A DNA stretch of 12,789 nucleotides from an uncultured Bacillaceae bacterium (GTDB lineage: Bacteria; Bacillota; Bacilli; Bacillales; Alkalibacillaceae), in contig CALKAL010000143.1 in NCBI GenBank assembly GCA_937983065.1, positions 1 to 12,789 of the forward strand, given 5' to 3'. Shown piece after piece: positions 5,474 through 12,789 of this stretch. The notes under the pieces are model-generated. The model was not told where the DNA came from. It searched no databases and worked only from the letters and a program-made list of their open reading frames with translations. Every line of letters begins with the position of its first letter. Positions within the stretch are counted from its first letter, which is position 1. The position numbers were made by a program, and so were the translations under genes.

Positions 5474-7710
5474 GTTTAACAGTCGATGAAATTTTAAACG
5501 GCATGAATGATGAACAGAAAAAAGCAGTTAAACATACGGAGGGCCCGTTACTAGTAATGGCTGGTGCGGGAAGTGGTAAGACCCGAGTATTAACTCATCG
5601 GATCGCGTATCTTTTAGCTGAAAAAGAAGTTCCGCCTTACAATATTTTAGCGATTACGTTTACGAATAAAGCGGCGAAGGAAATGAAAAGCCGGATTGTT
5701 AATTTAGTTGGAGAACAGGCGGATGAAATGATTATTTCAACGTTTCACTCGCTATGTGTGCGCATTTTACGTCGCGATGGTGATCGAATCGGAATTGATC
5801 GAAATTTTGTCATTTACGATAGTAGTGATCAGTTAACGGCGATGAAGGAAGCGTTAAGAATACATAAATTAGATCCGAAACAACATGACCCTAGATCATT
5901 ACTTTATAAAATTAGTCATGCGAAAAATGATTTAGTAACACCGAAGGAACTAATCGAAAGGGCTGAAGCGTCTGGGGATTATTTTGAACAAATCGTTGCG
6001 AAAGTTTATGACACGTATGAAACGATTTTAAGAAAAAACCAAGCGTTAGATTTCGATAGCTTAATCATGGAGACGTATTTTTTATTTGAGCGGGTTCCTG
6101 ATGTGCTTCATTATTATCAAAATCGATTTCAATACATTCATGTTGATGAGTATCAAGATACGAACCATGCTCAATACAAATTAGTGAAGCTACTCGCTAA
6201 ACGATTTCAAAATATTTGTGTTGTCGGGGATTCTGATCAGTCAATTTACCGTTGGCGTGGCGCTGATATCAATAATATTTTATCGTTTGAAGAAGACTAT
6301 CCTCAGGCGAGAGTTATTTTATTAGAACAAAATTACCGATCAACGAAAAATATATTAGAAGCGGCGAATCAAGTCATTGAAAATAACCGTTCGAGAAAGC
6401 CGAAAAAACTTTGGAGTGATAACGATGAAGGGCTAAAATTAACCCTTTATCAAGCTTATGATGAGCAAGAGGAAGCCCGTTATATCGCAAAGCAAGTCCA
6501 ACAACTAAGTGATACTGAAGGGTACAATTATCGAGATTTTGCGATTTTATACCGGACGAATGCTCAATCTCGGGCGATGGAGGATGTTCTTGTTAAATCG
6601 AATATTCCATACCGAATGATTGGTGGGCAAAAATTCTATGAGCGGATGGAGATTAAAGATTTACTCTCATATTTACGTCTCATTACAAATCCCCATGATG
6701 ATGTCAGTTTCGTCCGTGTTGTCAACGTACCAAAGCGAGGAATTGGTGCAACCTCACTTTTAAAACTGCAGGAGCACGCTGAAATGAATGATTTATCGTT
6801 ATTTGATGCGGTTGAAGTAGCGGATTTTGCGGGCATTAGTAAAAAAGCCGTCAATTCACTTCATGAGTTTCGAGCATTAATTGAACAGTGGCAAAAGCAA
6901 GATGAGTTTTTAAACGTAACGGAATTAGTAGAAGAAGTATTGAAACATTCAGGCTATGAGGAAGCGTTAACGAATGAACGAACATTAGAAGCGCAAACTC
7001 GATTAGAAAACTTAGAAGAATTTAAAACTGTTTCAAGGCAATTTGATGAAGAAAATGAGGGAAATGATGAAAGTAGACTCATCGACTTTTTAACTGAATT
7101 AGCATTAGTGTCTGATGCGGATGAAGGGGATGATCTTGATAACCGTGTCACATTAATGACACTCCATTCTGCAAAGGGGCTTGAATTTCCAATCGTCTTT
7201 TTAATCGGAATGGAGGAAAACTTATTCCCTCATAGTCGCTCTCTCGTAGATGATGATGAGCTGGAAGAGGAGAGACGTCTTGCGTATGTTGGCATTACTC
7301 GTGCTGAGGAAAGGTTATTTTTGACGCACGCTTCAACGCGATTTTTCTACGGGTCAAGACAAAGTAATTTTCCGAGCCGATTTTTAAATGAAATTGATGA
7401 TGATTTAATTGAAAAGGAAAGTGCTTTTAACGATTCAGTCGATATGAATGACGTGCGTTTAGATAACTTCGAAACATCTGGGTTATTTGAACGTAAACCG
7501 AAACGAAAAGCAACCGTCATTCAAACGAGGGAAAGAAATGATGAATCATGGTCGGTCGGTGACAAAGTGAACCATAAAAAATGGGGTGAAGGCGTCGTTG
7601 TTAAAGTCGTCGGGTCTGGTGATGATACAGAATTAGATATCGCATTTCCTGCACCTGTCGGCATAAAACGACTTCTTGCGCAATTTGCACCGATTACGAA
7701 AACGAATTAG
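5470..7710 (+). CDS. pcrA: ATP-dependent DNA helicase PcrA
   Basis: A 746-residue superfamily 1A (UvrD/Rep-like) 3'-5' DNA helicase used in repair, in rolling-circle plasmid replication and in clearing proteins from DNA. All helicase motifs are visible: Walker A AGAGSGKT (31-38), Walker B VDEYQDT (225-231, acidic pair D226/E227), GDSDQSIYRWRGAD (253-266), LEQNYRST, VTLMTLHSAKGLEF and YVGITRAEERL. The last 50 or so residues (SWSVGDKVNHKKWGEGVV onward) form the Tudor-like C-terminal domain that binds RNA polymerase in PcrA proteins. Length is normal for the family and nothing is missing. It overlaps pcrB by four bases, and its stop codon abuts the ligA ribosome binding site. Confidence 0.98.
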   Translation: MSLTVDEILNGMNDEQKKAVKHTEGPLLVMAGAGSGKTRVLTHRIAYLLAEKEVPPYNILAITFTNKAAKEMKSRIVNLVGEQADEMIISTFHSLCVRILRRDGDRIGIDRNFVIYDSSDQLTAMKEALRIHKLDPKQHDPRSLLYKISHAKNDLVTPKELIERAEASGDYFEQIVAKVYDTYETILRKNQALDFDSLIMETYFLFERVPDVLHYYQNRFQYIHVDEYQDTNHAQYKLVKLLAKRFQNICVVGDSDQSIYRWRGADINNILSFEEDYPQARVILLEQNYRSTKNILEAANQVIENNRSRKPKKLWSDNDEGLKLTLYQAYDEQEEARYIAKQVQQLSDTEGYNYRDFAILYRTNAQSRAMEDVLVKSNIPYRMIGGQKFYERMEIKDLLSYLRLITNPHDDVSFVRVVNVPKRGIGATSLLKLQEHAEMNDLSLFDAVEVADFAGISKKAVNSLHEFRALIEQWQKQDEFLNVTELVEEVLKHSGYEEALTNERTLEAQTRLENLEEFKTVSRQFDEENEGNDESRLIDFLTELALVSDADEGDDLDNRVTLMTLHSAKGLEFPIVFLIGMEENLFPHSRSLVDDDELEEERRLAYVGITRAEERLFLTHASTRFFYGSRQSNFPSRFLNEIDDDLIEKESAFNDSVDMNDVRLDNFETSGLFERKPKRKATVIQTRERNDESWSVGDKVNHKKWGEGVVVKVVGSGDDTELDIAFPAPVGIKRLLAQFAPITKTN

Positions 7711-7723
7711 GAGGTGGCTCCGG

Positions 7724-9724
7724 ATGAACCAGGATGAAGCTTTGAAACAAATAAACGCATTAAAAAAAGAATTGAATCAATACAATTATGAATACCACGT
7801 CTTAGATCAACCGACTGTTGAAGATTATGTTTATGATCAGAAGCTTAAACAACTCATACAATTGGAAAATGAATTTCCCGATCTTGTGACGGATGATTCA
7901 CCAACTCAACGTGTCGGAGGAGCGCCGTTAGATAAATTTGTTAAAGTGGAACATAGTATTCCGATGTTAAGCTTAGGAAATGCCTTTGATGAAGGTGATT
8001 TAAGAGCCTTTGATCGACGGGTGAGAGAGGCCGTAAATAAGCCATTTAACTATGTTTGTGAGTTGAAAATTGATGGACTTGCTGTATCTTTACGTTATGA
8101 AAATGGGAAGTTTATTCAAGGTGCAACCCGGGGTGACGGCTATATTGGAGAAGATATTACACAAAATTTAAGAACGATTAAAAGTATTCCACTTACTATT
8201 AATGAAGAAGAAACGATTGAAGTTCGTGGCGAGGCTTATATGCCAAAATCAGCATTTCTATCGTTAAATGAACAGCGAAAAAAGGACGGGCTTGAAATTT
8301 TCGCAAATCCGCGTAATGCTGCTGCCGGATCATTAAGACAGCTTGATCCGAAAATCGCAGCGAGCCGTCATTTAAGTATATTCATTTACAATGTTGGGAA
8401 ATGGGATGCGGCCTTTATTCCGACCCATAGTGAGCGGCTTCAATATTTAAGAAAATTAGGCTTTAAAACGAATGTTGAAACGAAAACGTTCGAATCCATT
8501 GAAGATGTGATTGAATATACGAAGGAATGGACGATTAAACGGAGTGAACTAGATTACGAAATTGATGGCATTGTCATTAAAGTTGATGATATTGAGCTTC
8601 AAGAGCAACTAGGCTTTACGGCAAGAAATCCACGCTGGGCCATTGCGTATAAATTTCCTGCTGAAGAAGCCGTTACAAAAATTCGTCATATTGAACTAAG
8701 TGTCGGTCGGACGGGTGTCATTACCCCGACTGCGATACTAGATCCTGTCCAAGTAGCAGGTACAACGGTTCAACGGGCTTCTTTACACAACGAAGATTTA
8801 ATTATTGAAAAAGATATTCGTCTGAATGATACGGTCGTCATTCAAAAAGCGGGTGATATTATTCCTGAGGTCGTTCGGGTAATTTTTGATGAACGGACAG
8901 GGGATGAAGAGGAATATCGCTTTCCAGAGCACTGCCCAGAATGTGGTACGACTTTAGAGAAGCCTGAAGGAGAAGTCGCTTGGCGTTGTGTGAATCCGAA
9001 TTGTCCCGCACAAATAAAAGAAGGGCTCATCCATTTCGTTTCCCGCGGTGCAATGAATATTGACGGCCTCGGTGAAAAAGTCGTTGAGCAGTTGTTTAAT
9101 CACGAACTTATTTCAACGATTGCTGATTTATATAAATTAAATTACGATGAACTCATTCAACTTGAGCGAATGGGTGATAAATCGGTTAACAACTTGCTTA
9201 CGGCGATTGAAGCATCTAAAGGAAATTCGTTAGAAAGGCTCCTTTTCGGCCTCGGCATCCGCTATGTCGGAAATAAAGCGGCACAAATTTTAGCCAGTCA
9301 TTTTAAAACGATTGATGCGTTAATGAAGGCCGACGCGGATGAACTCCAAACGATTCCAGAGATTGGTGTTAAAATGGCAGAAGCGATTGAAACATATTTT
9401 AATAAAGAAGAAGTCCAATCGTTAATTGCTGAATTGAAAGAGTTAGGCTTAAATATGGATTATTTACAGGCGCAAGTCGATACGAATATTGAATCCATAT
9501 TTTCAGATAAAACAGTTGTCTTAACAGGAAAGCTTGAAGCTCTTTCTAGAAACGAAGCGAAGGAGAAAATTGAAGCGTTAGGCGGGAAAGTAACTGGTAG
9601 TGTTAGTCGGAATACCGATCTTCTCATTGCCGGAGAAGATGCCGGCTCGAAGCTTAATCGAGCAAAAGAATTAGATGTGGAAATTTGGGATGAGGCTCAG
9701 CTGCTTCAAGCCCTAAACGAGTAG
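7724..9724 (+). CDS. ligA: NAD+-dependent DNA ligase LigA
   Basis: A 666-residue bacterial DNA ligase that seals nicks in DNA replication and repair using NAD+. Domain order is complete: the N-terminal Ia region with YxxxYxxLDxP-type pattern (20-30), nucleotidyltransferase with KIDG (115-118, Lys115 adenylated), OB fold, Cys4 zinc finger (C404, C407, C422, C427), helix-hairpin-helix repeats (about 440-560) and a C-terminal BRCT domain (about 587-666). I chose the ATG at 7724 because AGGAGGTG (7709-7716) sits seven bases before it; the frame extends 16 codons further upstream into the end of pcrA, without a ribosome binding site. Third gene of the operon, 13 bases after pcrA. Confidence 0.98.
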   Translation: MNQDEALKQINALKKELNQYNYEYHVLDQPTVEDYVYDQKLKQLIQLENEFPDLVTDDSPTQRVGGAPLDKFVKVEHSIPMLSLGNAFDEGDLRAFDRRVREAVNKPFNYVCELKIDGLAVSLRYENGKFIQGATRGDGYIGEDITQNLRTIKSIPLTINEEETIEVRGEAYMPKSAFLSLNEQRKKDGLEIFANPRNAAAGSLRQLDPKIAASRHLSIFIYNVGKWDAAFIPTHSERLQYLRKLGFKTNVETKTFESIEDVIEYTKEWTIKRSELDYEIDGIVIKVDDIELQEQLGFTARNPRWAIAYKFPAEEAVTKIRHIELSVGRTGVITPTAILDPVQVAGTTVQRASLHNEDLIIEKDIRLNDTVVIQKAGDIIPEVVRVIFDERTGDEEEYRFPEHCPECGTTLEKPEGEVAWRCVNPNCPAQIKEGLIHFVSRGAMNIDGLGEKVVEQLFNHELISTIADLYKLNYDELIQLERMGDKSVNNLLTAIEASKGNSLERLLFGLGIRYVGNKAAQILASHFKTIDALMKADADELQTIPEIGVKMAEAIETYFNKEEVQSLIAELKELGLNMDYLQAQVDTNIESIFSDKTVVLTGKLEALSRNEAKEKIEALGGKVTGSVSRNTDLLIAGEDAGSKLNRAKELDVEIWDEAQLLQALNE

Positions 9725-9736
9725 GGAGTGGATCGA

Positions 9737-10879
9737 ATGAAAAAAACGATCGTTATTCTCTTTCTTCTTAGTCTTATAATCTCTGGTTGCGCACCGAATT
9801 TTAGTTCTGAGGAGGAAGTGGTCCAAGAGCCGACAGAGGATGAAGGGGAAGAGCAGCGGTTTATTATCCCGCAAAGCTTAACCGATGAAGAATATCGAAC
9901 TATGTTACCATATGAAGTGAATGCGGCAAGGGGTGTTATTACAAATCAACTTTCTAACCGTTATGATATTGAAGAGTTGGAAACTGGACTTATTCGCCAT
10001 GCGACGCAAGTATTCGACCCAGAAGATTTTTTCTTTCAGGAAGGACAATATTTAAATCGTAATACATTACTAACATGGATTGATGATTTAAATCCGGTTA
10101 AAGCATCCCAGGCCCTTGATGATGATGCTACAGTTGAAGAACATCGCGAGTTCCATCAAGAAAACCCAAGAATTTTATCGCATATTTTAGAACAAAACTT
10201 TTTAACTTTAACGGATGATAATATCGTCGAGATAGGCGGTGTTGCGATAGCCCTTGCGTTAAAATCGGAATTAGCTTACACAACAGAAATTGGTGGACCG
10301 ACTTACTATTTGAATATTGAACGGGAAGAAATGCTTGAGTTCGGTAAAGAGACCGCCGATAGAGTGCTAGAACGGTTACGAAATATTGAAGAATTAAATG
10401 ATGTACCTATCTTAATTATGCTTTATGAACAGAGTGCGAACAATTCGGTCATGCCAGGTAATTTTATTTTAAAAACAGTCGCACAGCCTCAAACGATGCT
10501 CGTCGGTGACTGGGAGGAAATTGATGAGGAATATATTTTATTTCCTTCAAGTCGGGCGGAAAGGGATTATTATGACCATTCAGAAATGGTACGCGAATTT
10601 ACGAATGATGTAACACGGTTTTTCCCGAATTACGTCGGTGTGATTGGGAAAGGTTTTTATAGGGAAGGACAATTACAACATTTATCGATTACGATTCCAA
10701 TTGAGTTTAACGGAAAGCAAGAGGTCGTTGGTTTCGTTCAACATTTATACGGCTTAGTGAATGAACATTTTCCGACTCACTTTGATATACAAATTTCGAT
10801 AGAATCGCTAGACCGAGTTGAAGGAATCATCGTCAGAAATGCAGGAGAGGAAGAGCCGTTTATTCATATTTATCAATAA
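9737..10879 (+). CDS. camS: CamS family sex-pheromone-precursor-like lipoprotein
   Basis: A 380-residue secreted lipoprotein. The N-terminus MKKTIVILFLLSLIISGC is a type II signal peptide: KK, a hydrophobic core, then lipobox IISG-C with Cys18 as the lipid-modified residue, followed by an acidic linker. The mature part fits the CamS family (B. subtilis YerH), named after the staphylococcal/enterococcal precursor of pheromone cAM373, in which the peptide comes from the signal sequence; the role of the mature lipoprotein is not established. I chose ATG 9737 because GGGAG (9724-9728) lies eight bases upstream; GTG 9728 would overlap that site. Last gene of the operon, 12 bases after ligA, as in many Bacillaceae. 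Confidence 0.93.
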   Translation: MKKTIVILFLLSLIISGCAPNFSSEEEVVQEPTEDEGEEQRFIIPQSLTDEEYRTMLPYEVNAARGVITNQLSNRYDIEELETGLIRHATQVFDPEDFFFQEGQYLNRNTLLTWIDDLNPVKASQALDDDATVEEHREFHQENPRILSHILEQNFLTLTDDNIVEIGGVAIALALKSELAYTTEIGGPTYYLNIEREEMLEFGKETADRVLERLRNIEELNDVPILIMLYEQSANNSVMPGNFILKTVAQPQTMLVGDWEEIDEEYILFPSSRAERDYYDHSEMVREFTNDVTRFFPNYVGVIGKGFYREGQLQHLSITIPIEFNGKQEVVGFVQHLYGLVNEHFPTHFDIQISIESLDRVEGIIVRNAGEEEPFIHIYQ

Positions 10880-10885
10880 AGTAAA

Positions 10886-10926
10886 ACTTCAATGAGTGGG
10901 GTTTGTTTTCTCACTCGTTGTAAGTT
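10886..10926. terminator. Terminator after camS, probably bidirectional
   Basis: CAATGAGTGGG (10890-10900) pairs at all 11 positions (two G-U) with CTCACTCGTTG (10910-10920), and the stem can extend by ACTT/AAGT with one bulged base. On the + strand the tail is only moderately T-rich (TAAGTTGTTT); on the minus strand the tail TTTTACTTTATT is better. It can end the pcrB operon and also transcription from the opposite side. Confidence 0.65.
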
Positions 10927-10934
10927 GTTTAACT

Positions 10935-11036
10935 TTAGAATTTTCGCATCGCTTTTTTATCAACTTTTTCATTTTTTCTATCTCGAAGTGGAAGAGCGAC
11001 TAACCGTTCATTCGGAATAAAATTTGAATGGCTCAT
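10935..11036 (-). CDS. Possible 33-residue small protein, unknown
   Basis: A minus-strand ORF starting ATG at 11036 encodes 33 residues beginning MSHSNFIPNERL, with a basic C-terminal half (RDRKNEK, then DKKAMRKF). AAAGGA lies about five bases before the ATG and a plausible terminator for this strand lies just after the stop (10890-10920). No membrane segment or known motif is visible. Against it: its first codons overlap the predicted promoter of the divergent dehydrogenase, I find no convincing promoter of its own, and ORFs of this length arise by chance. I do not recognise it. Confidence 0.35.
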   Translation of the reverse strand: MSHSNFIPNERLVALPLRDRKNEKVDKKAMRKF

Positions 11037-11052
11037 CACTTTCCTTTAGAAT
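11024..11052 (+). promoter_or_regulatory. Sigma-A promoter of the P5C dehydrogenase gene
   Basis: -35 TTGAAT (11024-11029, four of six), an exact 17-base spacer, and -10 TAGAAT (11047-11052, five of six). Predicted start is near 11059, at the beginning of the cre site. Confidence 0.65.
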
Positions 11053-11057
11053 AAACA

Positions 11058-11072
11058 ATGAAAGCGCTTATT
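11058..11072 (+). promoter_or_regulatory. CcpA catabolite-responsive element (cre)
   Basis: ATGAAAGCGCTTATT fits the Bacillus cre consensus WTGAAARCGYTTWNN at every defined position. It covers the predicted transcription start, a position that normally gives repression by CcpA/HPr-Ser-P. Carbon catabolite repression of an amino-acid-degrading gene is expected; the actual effect is inferred. Confidence 0.8.
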
Positions 11073-11106
11073 TTTAAGCTAATAATAATTAAGGAGGCAT
11101 TTATTC

Positions 11107-12654
11107 ATGGTACAAGCATATCGTCATGAACCGTTTACTGATTTTTCATTAGAAGAAAACAAAAAAGCGATCGAAGCGGCTCTACGCCAAGTAGAACAAG
11201 AGCTCGGTCAAGATTATCCTCTCATTATTGGTGGTGAAAGAATTTATACCGATGATAAAATCGTTTCATTTAACCCAGGTAATAAAGAGGAGATTATCGG
11301 TCATGTTTCTAAAGCAAATCAGGAATTAGCGGATCAAGCATTGCAAGTTGCTGATGAAACGTTCGAATGGTGGAGAAAATCAACGCCTGAGATGCGCGCA
11401 GATATTTTATTCCGTGCTGCAGCTATCGTTCGCCGCCGTAAGCATGAATTTAGCGCATGGATTATTAAAGAAGCAGGTAAACCATGGAAAGAAGCCGATG
11501 CAGATATCGCAGAAGGAATTGACTTTTTAGAATATTATGCTCGTCAAATTTTAGATATTGCTAAAGGAACGGATGTAGTAAGTCGTCCTGTAGAAGTGAA
11601 CCGTTTTACTTATATTCCATTAGGTGTCGGATTAACGATTTCACCTTGGAACTTCTTATTTGCGATTATGGCTGGAACGACTGTCGCTCCAATGGTCGCA
11701 GGAAATACTGTGTTACTTAAACCAGCAAGCTTGACGCCTGTCATTGCCTATAAATTAATGGAAGTGTTAGAAGAAGCGGGAATGCCTCCAGGAGTTGTTA
11801 ACTATATTCCTGGTAGTGGTGGCGAAATTGGCGATTATTTAGTAGAGCATCCACGCACTCGTTTCGTTAACTTTACAGGTAGCCGTGATGTTGGAGTTGG
11901 CATTTATGAAAAAGCAGCGAAAGTTCAAGAAGGCCAAATTTGGTTAAAACGTGTCGTTGCTGAAATGGGTGGTAAAGATACGATTGTCGTTGATGATGAC
12001 TGTGATTTAGAATTAGCTGCAGAGTCAATCGTCATGAGTGCATTCGGATTTTCTGGACAAAAATGTTCCGCTTGCTCCCGAGTTGTTGCCCATGAAGAAG
12101 TATACGATGATTTATTAGACCGTGTCGTTGAACTAACGAAAGAACTTTCAATCGGAAACCCATCTGATGAAAACTTTTATATGGGTCCTGTCATCGACCA
12201 AGAAGCTTATGACAAAATTATGGGCTATATCGAAATCGGTAAAAAGGAAGGTCGCTTAGTACAAGGTGGAACTGGTGATAATTCTAAAGGATACTTCATC
12301 AACCCAACTATTATTGCTGATTTAGACCCTGAGGCGAGAGTTATGCAAGAAGAAATTTTCGGCCCAGTCGTTGGATTTACTAAAGCAAAAGATTTTGATG
12401 AAGCACTAGACATTGCGAACAATACTGAATACGGCTTAACAGGTGCTGTTATTTCAAATAACCGTAACCATTTAGAAATTGCCCGTGAAGACTTCCACGT
12501 TGGAAACCTTTACTTCAACCGTGGCTGTACAGCAGCAATTGTTGGCTATCACCCATTCGGCGGATTCAACATGTCGGGTACAGACTCGAAAGCTGGAGGA
12601 CCAGATTACTTATACAACTTCCTACAAGGAAAAACGATTTCGGAGATGCTATAA
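11107..12654 (+). CDS. pruA: 1-pyrroline-5-carboxylate dehydrogenase (RocA/PruA type)
   Basis: A 515-residue NAD+-dependent aldehyde dehydrogenase that oxidises glutamate semialdehyde (from pyrroline-5-carboxylate) to glutamate, the last step of proline and arginine breakdown in the cytoplasm. Seen in the sequence: SPWNFLFAI (179-187) and KPASLTP (205-211) of the cofactor-binding domain, catalytic Glu286 in VAEMGGKD and nucleophile Cys320 in SGQKCSACSR, and a C-terminal EEIFGPVVG segment. Length equals that of B. subtilis RocA. AAGGAGG (11091-11097) lies nine bases before the ATG. It has its own promoter and cre site, so it is separate from the pcrB operon. No proline dehydrogenase or transporter is inside the window. 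The symbol could equally be rocA. Confidence 0.96.
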   Translation: MVQAYRHEPFTDFSLEENKKAIEAALRQVEQELGQDYPLIIGGERIYTDDKIVSFNPGNKEEIIGHVSKANQELADQALQVADETFEWWRKSTPEMRADILFRAAAIVRRRKHEFSAWIIKEAGKPWKEADADIAEGIDFLEYYARQILDIAKGTDVVSRPVEVNRFTYIPLGVGLTISPWNFLFAIMAGTTVAPMVAGNTVLLKPASLTPVIAYKLMEVLEEAGMPPGVVNYIPGSGGEIGDYLVEHPRTRFVNFTGSRDVGVGIYEKAAKVQEGQIWLKRVVAEMGGKDTIVVDDDCDLELAAESIVMSAFGFSGQKCSACSRVVAHEEVYDDLLDRVVELTKELSIGNPSDENFYMGPVIDQEAYDKIMGYIEIGKKEGRLVQGGTGDNSKGYFINPTIIADLDPEARVMQEEIFGPVVGFTKAKDFDEALDIANNTEYGLTGAVISNNRNHLEIAREDFHVGNLYFNRGCTAAIVGYHPFGGFNMSGTDSKAGGPDYLYNFLQGKTISEML

Positions 12655-12745
12655 CCCATAATAAAGTTGGGGAATTTCCGTTGTACGTTGGCTCACTACA
12701 TGAGTTAGAACAAGTACTAACATAACTACTAAATAAAAAACTTTT

Positions 12746-12786
12746 CAAGGACAAATCTCTGATGTGTCAGTTAGGATTTGTCCTTG
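12746..12786. repeat. Perfect inverted repeat, single copy of the GGACAAATC hairpin family
   Basis: CAAGGACAAATC (12746-12757) and GATTTGTCCTTG (12775-12786) form a 12-bp perfect stem with a 17-base loop. From GGACAAATCT to TTGA it measures 39 bases, the same as in the third 52-bp unit at the left edge. On the minus strand the stem is followed by AAAAGTTTTTTATTT, so it could end a gene entering from the right; on the + strand the window stops three bases after the stem, so its use as the dehydrogenase terminator cannot be judged. Bases 12655-12745 show nothing else. Confidence 0.85.
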
Positions 12787-12789
12787 ATG

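Noticed and set aside
7676..7723. Upstream extension of ligA into the end of pcrA
   Set aside because: The AGGAGGTG site points to the ATG at 7724, and the extra residues are arginine-rich and unlike LigA N-termini.
12566..12754. 62-codon minus-strand ORF at the 3' end of the window
   Set aside because: It is largely antisense to the conserved C-terminus of the dehydrogenase and shows no recognisable protein features.
12746..12786. End hairpin as the definite terminator of the P5C dehydrogenase
   Set aside because: The window ends three bases after the stem, so no + strand T-run can be seen, and the arms match a repeat family found elsewhere in the window.

Overview
The window looks like the chromosome of a low-GC Gram-positive bacterium of the Bacillaceae type. 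It is AT-rich, has strong AAGGAGG-like ribosome binding sites, a single-chain alpha2-type glycyl-tRNA synthetase under a T-box leader, the pcrB-pcrA-ligA-camS gene order, and recognisable sigma-A, PerR-like and CcpA (cre) sites. I do not assign a genus.

Layout. (1) Bases 1-408 hold two different tandem repeats: three 52-bp units that each fold into an imperfect hairpin, then about ten 21-bp units. (2) A small membrane protein of the DUF3784 type follows on the + strand (501-833). (3) Two minus-strand genes come next: a P1B-4-type metal-efflux ATPase resembling PfeT/ZosA (882-2789) with a PerR-box-like operator over its promoter, and glycyl-tRNA synthetase (2998-4380) with a glycine T-box leader and its own promoter. 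Each has an intrinsic terminator. (4) Divergently, a promoter at about 4735 drives a tight + strand operon: pcrB, pcrA, ligA, camS. The first pair overlaps by four bases and the other gaps are 12-13 bases. (5) A hairpin at 10890-10920 closes the operon and may work in both directions, because a possible 33-codon ORF reads toward it from the other strand. (6) The last gene is a 1-pyrroline-5-carboxylate dehydrogenase (11107-12654) with its own sigma-A promoter and a full-consensus cre site at the predicted start of transcription. (7) The window ends in a 12-bp perfect inverted repeat of the same element family as the 52-bp units at the left edge.

How the genes work together. The pcrB operon couples an archaeal-type lipid enzyme to essential DNA maintenance (PcrA helicase, NAD-dependent ligase) and a surface lipoprotein; this is a long-standing Firmicutes neighbourhood, not a functional pathway. 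The flanking genes are each controlled by a different signal: peroxide/iron for the ATPase (inferred), uncharged tRNA-Gly for GlyRS, and carbon catabolite control for the proline/arginine catabolic dehydrogenase.

I see no phage, transposase, CRISPR array, rRNA or tRNA. The least explained parts are the repeat elements at both edges and the small ORF opposite the dehydrogenase promoter; the rest is core genome with readable regulation.
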